Assembly: GCF_029392875.1 (NCBI RefSeq)
Contig: NZ_CP113946.1
Coordinates: 744,001-808,000, forward strand
Source of the DNA: Lactobacillus sp. ESL0677
GTDB taxonomy: Bacteria; Bacillota; Bacilli; Lactobacillales; Lactobacillaceae
Reading direction: 5' to 3'
Length of the DNA: 64,000 nucleotides
Positions 47,628 to 55,374 of this stretch are shown in pieces. The notes beneath the pieces were generated by a model, which was given only the letters and a program-made list of their open reading frames with translations, did no database searches and was not told the DNA's origin. Made by a program: the position numbers and the translations under genes. Position 1 is the first letter of the stretch. Each line of letters begins with the position of its first letter.

Positions 47628-48636
47628 ATTTATCATTTTCAATTAAAAAACTGCGAATTATTTTTTCTCGCATTGTTAGAAAAATTTGATTGTGACCAGA
47701 CGGATGAACGCGATTAGTTAGCAAAATTAAGCCAGATTTTTTAACTCGGTCAAGTAAGATTAAGGTTCCAGTGTAACCAGTATGAAGAATTAGAGGGTAG
47801 TGATTTTCAGGATCAAATCGCAAGTCCCAGCCCCAAGATCGCGGTTTTAATCCTGCTGGGTTTTTATTTTCAAAAAGTTGGCTGACAACATCTTGGTCGA
47901 AAGGTAAAATATTGGGGTCAAGGCCAAGGTAGCCTTTACTAATTTTAATCAAGTCTGCCATTGAAGAAAACAATCCAGCAGAGCCACAGTCACTGCCTAA
48001 CTGTCGTGCTTTGGGGTCGTGAGGGACGCCTTGAAGGACTTTTCCATTAAGTAGGGCAGTTGGAACGCAATCAGCGATAACGGGCTTAAAAGTCGTTTCT
48101 GTAAGCCCAGCGGGCGCAAAAACTTCTGTAGTAGCAACTTCTTGGACAGGTTTACCATAAATTTGCTTAATTACCAGCCCTAATAAAATGAAGTTGGTGT
48201 CTGCATAGCGCATCTTATGCTCAAATTCATCGGTGACAGGTAAATGGATAATTGCATCAAGTAGTTCATCGTGATTTAGCTCATCACGATGATCAATCCA
48301 GCCGCGAATGCCGCTAGTATGGGTGAGAAGATGAAATAGACGCACACGCCGGTCACTAAACTCGGGGATAAACTCGTGTAACGGTTCAGAAAAGTTAAGT
48401 TTGCCTTCAGCGTATAATTTTAGTAAAATGTTTTCAGTAGCAAGAACTTTGGTCAAACTGGCCAAGTCATACTCCGCGAACGGACTAAGCTGACTAACTT
48501 GAGGATAGATCGTGGCAAAGCCCACTGTTGAGGTGAAAGTTTGTTTATTTTTAATTAAGACGTAATTAACGCCCGGCACGATCCGTTCGGAAACCATTGA
48601 TTCTATAAGGTTTTGGGTAGTTGAGTAATCAATCAT
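47626..48636 (-). CDS. Serine beta-lactamase-like hydrolase (class C/penicillin-binding protein family)
   Basis: A 336-aa serine hydrolase. The SxxK nucleophile motif is in DLASLTKV near residue 58, the YxN-like motif appears as YADTN near 145, and an HTG triad (replacing KTG) occurs in LHTGYTGT near 284. This family includes esterases and D-amino-acid peptidases; it has no signal peptide, so it is probably cytoplasmic. SD is weak. It is not a drug-resistance beta-lactamase by these features. Confidence 0.83.
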   Translation of the reverse strand: MIDYSTTQNLIESMVSERIVPGVNYVLIKNKQTFTSTVGFATIYPQVSQLSPFAEYDLASLTKVLATENILLKLYAEGKLNFSEPLHEFIPEFSDRRVRLFHLLTHTSGIRGWIDHRDELNHDELLDAIIHLPVTDEFEHKMRYADTNFILLGLVIKQIYGKPVQEVATTEVFAPAGLTETTFKPVIADCVPTALLNGKVLQGVPHDPKARQLGSDCGSAGLFSSMADLIKISKGYLGLDPNILPFDQDVVSQLFENKNPAGLKPRSWGWDLRFDPENHYPLILHTGYTGTLILLDRVKKSGLILLTNRVHPSGHNQIFLTMREKIIRSFLIENDK

Positions 48637-48735
48637 GAATGTCTATCCTTTTAAAAAATTTATCTTATTAATTATTATAACTAAAAATCTCTTGACAAGA
48701 ACAACTTTTACAAGCATAATAATTAATGTTGATTT

Positions 48736-48807
48736 TGCCCGTTGGTCAAATGGTTAAGACGCCACTCTCTCAAGGTGGAGTTACGAGTTCAATTCTCGTA
48801 CGGGTGA
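48736..48807 (+). tRNA. tRNA-Glu (anticodon CUC)
   Basis: A 72-nt cloverleaf. Acceptor TGCCCGT pairs with ACGGGTG (ending T-G), D-arm GTC/GAC, anticodon stem CCACT/GGTGG with loop CTCTCAA (anticodon CTC), variable loop agtt, T-arm ACGAG-TTCAATT-CTCGT. The Glu anticodon with C at position 34 reads only GAG. No encoded CCA. Confidence 0.82.
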
Positions 48808-48816
48808 TTTTATCAA

Positions 48817-48888
48817 TGGGATATAGCCAAATGGTAAGGCACAGGTTTCTGGTTCCTGCATGTTTCGGTTCGAGCCCGGATATCCCAA
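48817..48888 (+). tRNA. tRNA-Gln (anticodon CUG)
   Basis: A 72-nt cloverleaf starting TGGGATA and ending TATCCCA plus discriminator A. D-arm GCC/GGC; anticodon stem CAGGT/TCCTG with a T-T mismatch next to the loop TTCTGGT (anticodon CTG); T-arm TTCGG-TTCGAGC-CCGGA. It reads only CAG. It is the likely prophage attachment locus, since the integrase gene starts its 3' flank. No encoded CCA. Confidence 0.82.
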
Positions 48889-48933
48889 TAAGAATGGCTT
48901 AACAGCAAGGCTTTCAGAGGTCGAAAAGCTGAT

Positions 48934-48954
48934 TTGCCCATCACTTGCCCATCA
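48934..48954 (+). repeat. Tandem 10-bp repeat TTGCCCATCA between tRNA-Gln and the integrase
   Basis: Two copies (48934-48943 and 48945-48954), 11 bases apart and so on the same helix face. They lie near the presumed left attachment site and could be arm-type integrase sites. Confidence 0.55.
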
Positions 48955-48968
48955 GGCAATTGGAAAAA

Positions 48969-49004
48969 TAAAAAGCTAGATGAATAAATCATCTAGCTTT
49001 TTTT
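48969..49004. terminator. Terminator at the integrase 3' end
   Basis: A 13-bp hairpin (about 48970-48983 with 48989-49002) overlapping the last codons of the integrase; A/T runs on both sides allow bidirectional use. Confidence 0.8.
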
Positions 49005-50070
49005 CTATTTCTTTGTCACTTTTTCTTTTATCTTCATCAATGTAATAGGCGTAAACATTTAAAGTCATTGATAAATTTTTGTGGCCTAATCTTTTTGAGA
49101 TAGCCATCCAATCTACATTTTTATGATGCAGAATGGCAACATGAACGTGGCGCAAACTATGGATTGTAAAATCTTTTTTAGTTAGATTAGCATGCTTCAT
49201 AATTACTTGCAATTTGCTATTGATCGTTCGATTGGCAGGAGGTAAGCCAGTATCTTTTTCTTTAAAAATATAGTCGTCTTGATTATCTGTTTTGATTTCC
49301 TGCAATAATTCAATCAATTTGGAATTAATTCTGACTGTGCGGTACGAAGAAGTATTTTTAGTAGGTCCCAATTCTTTGATGTCACTATTATAAGAATGAT
49401 GAATTGCGATAGTGTGTTTTTTGGCGTCTAAATTATGCCATTTAAGACCGCTGATCTCGCCAACACGTGCACCAGTTAGAATAATTGCAATGATAATGTA
49501 AGTGGAAGGAACAGCAGGGTCTCTGTCATCCAGAGCAGTCTTTAATAATTTTTGCGCTTCGGCATAGGACAAAAAGACTGGTTTGCGCGTATTCGCGTCA
49601 TTTCCGTTGATATTGACGCCTTGAGTAAAGTCTAGTGTAATTATGCCATCGGCAATTGCATTCTTCACACAGGCTCTAAATTGGCGATTGAGTAGCCTTA
49701 CCGTTGTAGTCGAATGTGTCTTACAAACATCATTGATAAATTGTTGCCAGTGAATTCGCTTGATTTTTTTAATTTTGGTGTCTTTAAAATATTCGTGAAT
49801 AATTTTATCGTTGGTTACATAGCGTTTTTGCGTTTCATGTCTAATATGCGGCTTTTTAAAAGTGGTCCACCACTCATGAAAGTAATCAGCAAAAGCAGGG
49901 TCGTTTTCAATGTCCACACCTTGCGTATGAAGGTATTGCTGTTTAATGGAATATTGCTCAGCTTCAACCTTAGTTTTGAAGCCGCCTTTTTCTGTTTGAT
50001 GAAGTTTACCGTTGGCATCGCGCCAGCTAATTCTAGCTGACCATGATTTGCCACGTTTTCTTACTGCCAT
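48976..50070 (-). CDS. int: Prophage tyrosine integrase
   Basis: A 364-aa site-specific recombinase of the Tn916/phage type. The N-terminal AP2-like arm domain has KRGKSWSARISWRD, the core-binding domain is about 70-170, and the catalytic residues are Arg in LTGARVGEISGLKW, HSLRHVHV (His and Arg), LGHKNLSMT (His) and Tyr in NVYAYY near the end. The ORF opens at 50115, but MAVRKRGKSW at 50070 has ggaggtg 8 bases before it. It reads toward the tRNA-Gln gene. Confidence 0.9.
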   Translation of the reverse strand: MAVRKRGKSWSARISWRDANGKLHQTEKGGFKTKVEAEQYSIKQQYLHTQGVDIENDPAFADYFHEWWTTFKKPHIRHETQKRYVTNDKIIHEYFKDTKIKKIKRIHWQQFINDVCKTHSTTTVRLLNRQFRACVKNAIADGIITLDFTQGVNINGNDANTRKPVFLSYAEAQKLLKTALDDRDPAVPSTYIIIAIILTGARVGEISGLKWHNLDAKKHTIAIHHSYNSDIKELGPTKNTSSYRTVRINSKLIELLQEIKTDNQDDYIFKEKDTGLPPANRTINSKLQVIMKHANLTKKDFTIHSLRHVHVAILHHKNVDWMAISKRLGHKNLSMTLNVYAYYIDEDKRKSDKEIEKKLDDLFI

Positions 50071-50087
50071 TTTAAAAGCACCTCCAA

Positions 50088-50117
50088 TTGTGCTAGAATA
50101 TTTTTGAGCGCACAAAT
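50088..50117. repeat. Inverted repeat upstream of the integrase
   Basis: TTGTGC at 50088-50093 is repeated inverted as GCACAA near 50112-50117. It lies in the integrase upstream region and may be a regulatory or arm-type site. The rest of 50118-50197 has no gene. Confidence 0.35.
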
Positions 50118-50197
50118 AGCGTAATATTCGATTAATCCTTAAAGAATAAAGTTTGGCGATGGAATTCTTTAGGGATTTTTAAATTGGACAATTATTA

Positions 50198-50226
50198 TTG
50201 ACAACTAATATTTTTTCATCAATAAT
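50198..50226 (+). promoter_or_regulatory. Sigma-A promoter for the small plus-strand ORF
   Basis: Perfect -35 TTGACA (50198-50203), 17-base spacer, -10 AATAAT (50221-50226). Confidence 0.7.
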
Positions 50227-50258
50227 TCTCTTAGAATTAATTAGAAAGGAGAAAAAAT

Positions 50259-50483
50259 ATGAAAACTTTTCAAAAAGTTTGGGGTTATATAGTATTAGCC
50301 TCTTTCGTTAAATTAGTTTCTGCATTATTCGAACTGATTTTTAATGCTAAAACTAATGTTATTTTTCTGATCCTTTTTCTTCTTTCTTTACTTCTTGTTC
50401 GGATACATCCTCTGAAGGGATCAAATTATCCTTTTGGCTTTCAAATTGAATTGAAACTCCCGGATTTTCATTTGAAAGTTTAA
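50259..50483 (+). CDS. Small membrane protein, antisense to the end of the 450-aa gene
   Basis: A 74-aa frame with a strong SD (aaaggag) and a good promoter. Residues about 10-50 form one or two hydrophobic helices, and the rest reads antisense through the 3' end of the convergent minus-strand gene (125-base overlap). The tail PFGFQIELKL is probably just the reverse of that gene and may be a by-product. It could be a prophage small membrane protein or only a leader for an antisense RNA. Confidence 0.45.
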   Translation: MKTFQKVWGYIVLASFVKLVSALFELIFNAKTNVIFLILFLLSLLLVRIHPLKGSNYPFGFQIELKLPDFHLKV

Positions 50484-51711
50484 AATCTTTTTGTAATTTG
50501 TTTTTATCAACATTCTGAGCATCTTCAGAAATGTTGATATTTTTCTTTTCGACCTTATTTGTAAATCTCTTATTTATTTTTTTAGTTTTTTCATCTTTAT
50601 CCATTGAATTACTAATTGACTTAATAATTTTATCTTTAAGCTTAATGGATTCTTCACTGTTTGAATTAAGCTTGTTTACCGAATCAGCATTCATATTGTT
50701 GATTCTTGCCTGTTTTTCTTCAAGATCAAGCTTTCTTTCTCGTTTTCCGTCTTTAGAAAAATATTTAAATAGTCCTTGGAATCTTCCTTCAAATCCCATG
50801 TTAGAATACTTAACATCACCAAACAAGCAACTCCAAATTATAGGAATTAACCACCAATGCTGTTCAACGAATAATATTATTTGTCCTGGTGATTGAACAT
50901 ATTGTTTTTGAAAGACTTTATCTAAATCGTCTCCCAAAATTTCTTTAAGGGTTAATTGATATTCTAGCCATGAACTTGAACTAATCTTATCTTTTGTGTT
51001 TACTCCAATTCTTGCATAAGTTTTTTCTTTATAGCGATATATAGGTGCTATATATGGATTTAATTCATTTCCGTACTTAGTAATGTTGAAAATACTTTGA
51101 TGAGCACTTTCTATCCATGATAATTTATCAGGAAATTTATTTTTAGGTAATTCTTTTATCCATAAAACTCTGCGTTTTAATTTAAAAGGTGATATAGCAT
51201 AGTTTGATTCACCATTTTCATCTAAATCTTCAATATGATCTATTTCGTTTTCAAAACAATTAGATACTATAGTACCTATTAAAAATTTTTTAGCTCGATT
51301 ATAGGGAACAACTATAAAATCTCCAATATTCATGTCTTCTACAAAGTGGTAAACTATACCAGATCTATATGCACTCCGTTTTAATTCGGAAGCTTGCTCT
51401 TTTTTTCGAGTTTTATCTGACATTTTTTCAGATTGAATGCGTTTGTTAAATCGTTCTAAAGCATTTTCTTGAAAAAGCTGTTTGTATCGATCTCTTAAAG
51501 CATCATTCGAACTACGTAATGTTTGTGGAATATCTAATAAAGTACTTAGCAATATTGAATTTGCATCAACTGCAATATAATTGTTTAATTTAAAATCATC
51601 ATAATACTCAGCTCTACTATTAGCTCTAACAAACCAATACTTAGTATCACTAGGTATATCTAATATGTCATACTCATAATTAATTTTTCCATTTTTATCC
51701 TTTGAAACCAT
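50359..51711 (-). CDS. Prophage accessory protein with EVE/PUA-like N-terminal domain and transmembrane segment (450 aa)
   Basis: Not a recognised named protein. The N-terminal region begins YWFVRANSRAEYYDDFKLNN, with IGDFIVVPYNRAKKFLIGTI near 130 and RRVLWIKELPKNKF near 180. This is the pattern of PUA/EVE-like domains found at the N-termini of restriction-related sensors. A hydrophobic segment (about 275-295, ILFVEQHWWLIPIIWSCLFG) looks like one membrane helix. The rest (about 320-450) is charged, Lys/Asn/Glu-rich and likely disordered or coiled. Context is the lysogenic accessory region beside the integrase, which suggests host or phage defence. Function is not shown. Confidence 0.5.
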   Translation of the reverse strand: MVSKDKNGKINYEYDILDIPSDTKYWFVRANSRAEYYDDFKLNNYIAVDANSILLSTLLDIPQTLRSSNDALRDRYKQLFQENALERFNKRIQSEKMSDKTRKKEQASELKRSAYRSGIVYHFVEDMNIGDFIVVPYNRAKKFLIGTIVSNCFENEIDHIEDLDENGESNYAISPFKLKRRVLWIKELPKNKFPDKLSWIESAHQSIFNITKYGNELNPYIAPIYRYKEKTYARIGVNTKDKISSSSWLEYQLTLKEILGDDLDKVFQKQYVQSPGQIILFVEQHWWLIPIIWSCLFGDVKYSNMGFEGRFQGLFKYFSKDGKRERKLDLEEKQARINNMNADSVNKLNSNSEESIKLKDKIIKSISNSMDKDEKTKKINKRFTNKVEKKNINISEDAQNVDKNKLQKDFKLSNENPGVSIQFESQKDNLIPSEDVSEQEVKKEEKGSEK

Positions 51712-51783
51712 TTATGTTTTCTCTTCCATGTAAATCATAAAATCTTCTAATCCCTTGATATAAAAGCAATTTTTCTCTTCCAT
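51712..51783 (-). CDS. Possible upstream ORF of the 450-aa gene (23 codons)
   Basis: A 23-codon frame from ATG 51783 ends at TAA 51714-51712, directly next to the next ATG at 51711-51709, with zero spacing. It starts and ends in a duplicated YMEEK-type peptide because a 21-bp DNA repeat encodes both ends. No SD is visible, so translation is doubtful; the repeat may matter instead. Confidence 0.25.
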   Translation of the reverse strand: MEEKNCFYIKGLEDFMIYMEEKT

Positions 51784-51791
51784 GTAAATCA
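51717..51791. repeat. 21-bp direct repeat pair upstream of the 450-aa gene
   Basis: Identical 21-bp copies lie at 51717-51737 and 51771-51791, 54 bases apart start to start. On the minus strand they contain the ggaag that acts as SD for the downstream gene. They may be operators or a duplicated ribosome-binding segment. 51792-51856 holds nothing else. Confidence 0.6.
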
Positions 51792-51856
51792 CGATTAGTA
51801 ATATTTATAAAATATATTTACTTTTGATAATAATTATTTATTCAATGTTACTTTTC

Positions 51857-51904
51857 AATCGATTAATAGTTATGTTTTCCAGACGGACTATTAATCGATT
51901 TTTT
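51857..51904 (+). terminator. Strong hairpin with T run on the plus strand
   Basis: A 13-bp perfect stem (51857-51869 with 51888-51900), an 18-base loop and a T run 51899-51904. The T run is on the plus strand only, although all nearby genes are on the minus strand, so it may end a plus-strand antisense transcript. It could also serve minus-strand genes as a pause. Confidence 0.6.
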
Positions 51905-51912
51905 GTTTGTAA

Positions 51913-52212
51913 TTATTTATTTTTCAACAGTTTAATTATTTCTTCGTTTTGCTTTCTCAATTGATCATTTTGCTTAATTAAAAGCCAATTTTGCTCAACC
52001 ATGCCTGTTAATAAAACATATATATTTCTAGGAACATCCGCATTTGAACTAAATGCAGGCAATCCGTACATATTGCTTAATTGACGTTTGATTCGTTTTA
52101 ATTGAGGCAAATTATCTGTTTCAATATCTTCAAGGCTAAGCGTATTTAACCAGTCTTGCAATTTTTGCTCTTTTTGCTTATCTTTTTCTTCTTTCGATTT
52201 GAACAATCCCAT
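51913..52212 (-). CDS. Prophage hypothetical protein with coiled-coil end (99 aa)
   Basis: A 99-aa protein with a Lys/Glu-rich start, a middle domain and a C-terminal coiled coil (QNDQLRKQNEEIIKLLK). No family recognised. It is in the minus-strand accessory operon and starts 13 bases after the next upstream gene's stop. Confidence 0.55.
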   Translation of the reverse strand: MGLFKSKEEKDKQKEQKLQDWLNTLSLEDIETDNLPQLKRIKRQLSNMYGLPAFSSNADVPRNIYVLLTGMVEQNWLLIKQNDQLRKQNEEIIKLLKNK

Positions 52213-52225
52213 AATTTTCTCCTAC

Positions 52226-52921
52226 TTAATCGAAGTTGTACCACTTATATTTGTGGCTGTTCCATAACTTTGAATGGCCAACGGCTCTTTTTCCAAAATA
52301 GAAAAATAAACCTGCACCTTGGTTCTGCTCTTCTTGAGTGTAATCATCTTTAACAGTTGCAAGTGTAGCTCCTATAACACCTTGTACCTTTTCAGCGACA
52401 GCACTTTTACTTTCATTATCTAGTTCAATGAAGTCAGTATTCACTTGGACATTAGCCCTGTCTGAGTTGTCTTGCCCAGTATATTTAATTGAGTTAATAA
52501 AAGGTGAGTAGTTATATCGCTTATCACCTTTGGCAAAGAAATTTTGATCTTCTCTAAGGCTCTTTTTAAGGTATTTATTAACTTTAGCATTAAATTTTTT
52601 CTGTTTATCGGCAGCTTTATTTTCTTTCTGCTGTTGCTCGGCTTGTTCCTTTTCAATATTATCTGAATTATCTTTTGTTTTTGTTTCTTCAGTTTGATTA
52701 TTTGAAGATGTATCAGATGGACTGATAAGATCGTAAATTCCTGCTATTGGTCCAAATAAAAATGCAATTCCAAAATAACCACAAACTATTATTCTAAGCC
52801 AGCTATAATGGCGTGGTATTCCCTCTTCATGTTTCTTCCAAGTATCGAATGCCGGATATAGCAGGTACGCAGCGATTCCCCAAAATATAACAAGCATAAA
52901 TATACGTATTATTATTTTCAT
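52226..52921 (-). CDS. Prophage two-helix membrane protein (231 aa)
   Basis: Two N-terminal helices (about 5-25 and 45-66), a low-complexity Gln/Lys/Glu linker (about 70-110) and a folded C-terminal domain (about 115-231) ending YKWYNFD. No family recognised. Candidate for surface exclusion or sensing by topology and position only. Confidence 0.55.
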   Translation of the reverse strand: MKIIIRIFMLVIFWGIAAYLLYPAFDTWKKHEEGIPRHYSWLRIIVCGYFGIAFLFGPIAGIYDLISPSDTSSNNQTEETKTKDNSDNIEKEQAEQQQKENKAADKQKKFNAKVNKYLKKSLREDQNFFAKGDKRYNYSPFINSIKYTGQDNSDRANVQVNTDFIELDNESKSAVAEKVQGVIGATLATVKDDYTQEEQNQGAGLFFYFGKRAVGHSKLWNSHKYKWYNFD

Positions 52922-52956
52922 ATTTTCTCCTCCTAAAATAAAATTCCTTTAATATT

Positions 52957-53607
52957 TTAGTTTTTGATTAATTTTATTTTAGGAACATCACTGGTTATAA
53001 TTTCGCCTTTAGTTAATTCAGCGGACAATTTAGAAACTTGCCCATATGATTTTTGGGGATGCTTAGCCAAAATTTCATTAATGTCATCGTCTGCATTGTC
53101 AGAAAATATATTACCTGTACCACGTGTTGCTTTGATAATGTAGTCACCAGGCTCAATATCTTTACCAACCGTCCAGCTTCCAGCTGTTAATGTAGTTCTA
53201 AATGTTCTTTGATCTGAAGTAGGTGTTAATTTAGTAGATTCAATACCATCGAGTTTTATTTTTTCACCCTTAATTAAGTCAGTTGTGTAAGAGGGTAATC
53301 TCATCCATGTATCATCTTCGGTTGTACCTAATATAACGTTAATATCACGGTCATTAGGGCTATGTGATGAAAACAAGTTGCCATTACCTGACATGGCTTT
53401 AATTATGTAACGTCCAGGTTTGATTTCTTTCCCTACTTTGTGACTGCCAGCTGTGAGGGTTACTGCTTTTGCAGTATTTTTTTCAACAACCGTTTTTTTA
53501 GCTGTTTGAGTACTACTAGATTTACTATTTTCATTACTTGAACAGCCAGCTAAAGTCATTACTGCTAGTCCTGTAATTGCGATTGATATTAATTTTTTAT
53601 TGTTCAT
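52957..53607 (-). CDS. Prophage lipoprotein with duplicated beta domain
   Basis: A 216-aa lipoprotein with the lipobox LAGC near residue 20-22, a Ser/Lys-rich linker, then two related modules. Module 1 (about 50-118) has VGKEIKPGRYIIKAMSGNGN, and module 2 (about 135-210) has VGKDIEPGDYIIKATRGTGN. Both look beta-rich. Surface lipoproteins in this position of lactic-acid-bacteria prophages are known to exclude superinfecting phages by blocking DNA entry; that role is inferred here. SD ggaggaa lies before the ATG. Confidence 0.65.
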   Translation of the reverse strand: MNNKKLISIAITGLAVMTLAGCSSNENSKSSSTQTAKKTVVEKNTAKAVTLTAGSHKVGKEIKPGRYIIKAMSGNGNLFSSHSPNDRDINVILGTTEDDTWMRLPSYTTDLIKGEKIKLDGIESTKLTPTSDQRTFRTTLTAGSWTVGKDIEPGDYIIKATRGTGNIFSDNADDDINEILAKHPQKSYGQVSKLSAELTKGEIITSDVPKIKLIKN

Positions 53608-53695
53608 AGTGGTTTCCTCCTAAAATTATAAAAATACACAATACAAATATAATTTTAGCAAAAATTAATTATTAATAATACCGCTTACTTTGAAA

Positions 53696-54103
53696 TTAAA
53701 ATAATAAATCATCATTGTTTTTAAATAATTCAATAACATCACCGTACATTCTTGTTGGAATACCATAAGCTTGCATAAATTGACCTGGTTCTTGGTAACA
53801 ATCATATTGCTTAGTCGCATAATCAAAGATTAAATTAAGTGAGTAAAGATCGGCGTGTCGTTCTTTGGACGTAAGCGTGGTACCACAATAACTGGAAATA
53901 CCTAGGTCACCGTCCACTAAATGACCGATTTCATGACCAATAATGAAAGGCAGTTCAGTTTTATTTCTCCAATTTGTATTAATGATAATCAGCTGTTTAG
54001 ATTTATCAGCTAAAGACCTATAGTCCTCGTCTTCACAGAGTTGAGCGACGCCGAAGCCTTGATCAAGGGCAAAATTTAGTAAATATTGTATTAAATCATT
54101 CAC
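53696..54103 (-). CDS. ImmA/IrrE-family metallopeptidase
   Basis: A 135-aa zinc protease with the motif PFIIGHEIGHLVDG near residue 50. ImmA-type proteases cleave phage or ICE repressors when the SOS or a signal is received. It follows the CI-like repressor by 4 bases, the usual repressor-protease pairing. It would be required for induction. Confidence 0.82.
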   Translation of the reverse strand: MNDLIQYLLNFALDQGFGVAQLCEDEDYRSLADKSKQLIIINTNWRNKTELPFIIGHEIGHLVDGDLGISSYCGTTLTSKERHADLYSLNLIFDYATKQYDCYQEPGQFMQAYGIPTRMYGDVIELFKNNDDLLF

Positions 54104-54107
54104 TTAT

Positions 54108-54449
54108 CTACCTCTTTCTGCCATGTTGAATATCAGAATCCATTAAATTTTTTATGATGTCTAGATAATCTTCTGGAATAGGGCGACCACGATATGATAG
54201 TAATTCATCATTTTCAATGTCCACAGCATGGTGATCCTTCGAAACAGGCGAGGGGTCATCCGTATTGCCTAGCAGGTAATCTGTAGATGTATGGAGAACT
54301 TTGGCAACAGCAGCAAGGCTATCTGTAGTTGGTGTTTGATCTTTCCATCTATAAATTGCGTTAATGCCTAATCCTGCCTTTTGAGAAACTGTTTGCAGGT
54401 TCCAACCATATTTTTTAGAAAGTTTTTTAATCCGCTCAACAAGCGTCAT
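54108..54449 (-). CDS. XRE-family CI-like phage repressor
   Basis: A 113-aa repressor. The HTH (about 8-62) has GWNLQTVSQKAGLGINAIYRW and IDSLAAVAKVLHTSTDYLLG-like pattern. The rest is a short tail without a peptidase domain, so it depends on the partner protease. Operators lie to its right (54495-54510 and 54643-54660). Confidence 0.82.
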   Translation of the reverse strand: MTLVERIKKLSKKYGWNLQTVSQKAGLGINAIYRWKDQTPTTDSLAAVAKVLHTSTDYLLGNTDDPSPVSKDHHAVDIENDELLSYRGRPIPEDYLDIIKNLMDSDIQHGRKR

Positions 54450-54494
54450 AATAGAATTTCCTCCAATTTAAGCAGATAAATTTAATCATAAACC

Positions 54495-54660
54495 GTAAAA
54501 ATATCTTTACATTTTTATCGAGTAGGGTTATATTTATCTCATCAAGTAATTGAGCAAGAAAAAACTAGCCTATCAATTCAGTAACTTTGGCGAGTGAAGA
54601 TTGATATAGCACTGTTTCTTTGCTTATTTGTTATGACTACATATTACGGCAAACCGTAAT
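54495..54660. promoter_or_regulatory. Candidate repressor operators
   Basis: A palindrome GTAAA-N6-TTTAC (54495-54510) lies near the repressor start, and a stronger one ATTACGG-CAAA-CCGTAAT (54643-54660) lies before the plus-strand gene. Both share the CCGTAA/TTAC core, as repressor sites often do. The region 54450-54718 holds no gene. Confidence 0.5.
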
Positions 54661-54718
54661 TTTAGTCAAGAACTTGATTAATTTTATACCGTTTATTTTG
54701 CATAAAGGAGGTGAGAAA

Positions 54719-54898
54719 TTGAATGAAATAGCACAGGAATGTGGATTTGTAACTTATACAATTGTACTAATTATAACAATTTTGAACTTGTGTAATTTTA
54801 GACACACTAAAATTAGTAAGTATTTATTATGTGTAAATATTGTTTTATGTACATTCTTTATAGTTATAACAGGATTGATATTGTTGCACTATTTATAG
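54719..54898 (+). CDS. Small two-helix prophage membrane protein (59 aa)
   Basis: The longer frame opens at 54620, but a TTG at 54719 preceded by aaggaggtg gives a 59-aa protein starting MNEIAQECGF with two hydrophobic helices. The function is unknown. It lies between the repressor and Cro and converges with the next gene, overlapping it by 35 bases. Confidence 0.55.
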   Translation: MNEIAQECGFVTYTIVLIITILNLCNFRHTKISKYLLCVNIVLCTFFIVITGLILLHYL

Positions 54899-55292
54899 CA
54901 TTGATGATTTTTTGAGTTTCATCATTCGTTAACCAACTTGTTGTATTTACTTTTTGGATTGTAGACATAAGATCTGTAACAATTTTGACTTTGTCATGGC
55001 TTAGAACTGATAAAACTTTGCCACAATCTGATAAAGCCTGAGCTTGATTTTTACCATTCATTGAACCTGCGAAAATATTAATTGAACTTAAAAAATTTGA
55101 TATTAATTTTTGCTTTTGATCTTGAAGATTTTGTTCACGTTTGAGTTCTTCGTTTTCACGAGCAAAATCTTCTTTAGATAATTCAATTTCTTTAATTGTC
55201 TGGTTGTCACGTTTGTTATTAGTAATTGCTGAATAAGCGGAAATTATTGCAACGGCATAACTAATAAATTGTCCGATTAATATCCAATTCAT
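54864..55292 (-). CDS. Prophage membrane-anchored coiled-coil protein (142 aa)
   Basis: One N-terminal helix (about 4-22) followed by a coiled coil (about 35-75, with KEDFARENEELKREQN) and a helical domain. ATG 55292 with gaggggg before it is preferred to the frame start at 55301. No family recognised. It interrupts the usual CI/Cro arrangement, being on the minus strand between them. Confidence 0.55.
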   Translation of the reverse strand: MNWILIGQFISYAVAIISAYSAITNNKRDNQTIKEIELSKEDFARENEELKREQNLQDQKQKLISNFLSSINIFAGSMNGKNQAQALSDCGKVLSVLSHDKVKIVTDLMSTIQKVNTTSWLTNDETQKIINAINSATISILL

Positions 55293-55312
55293 ACTAGTCA
55301 CCCCCTCTCTGC

Positions 55313-55329
55313 TAATGATTATCTCATTA
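55313..55329. promoter_or_regulatory. Candidate operator between the coiled-coil gene and cro
   Basis: TAATGA-N5-TCATTA palindrome in the short divergent gap between 55292 and the Cro start. Confidence 0.4.
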
Positions 55330-55374
55330 ATAGAAAGGAGCTATATATAAATTTTTAGAAAGGAAGTGAAAATT

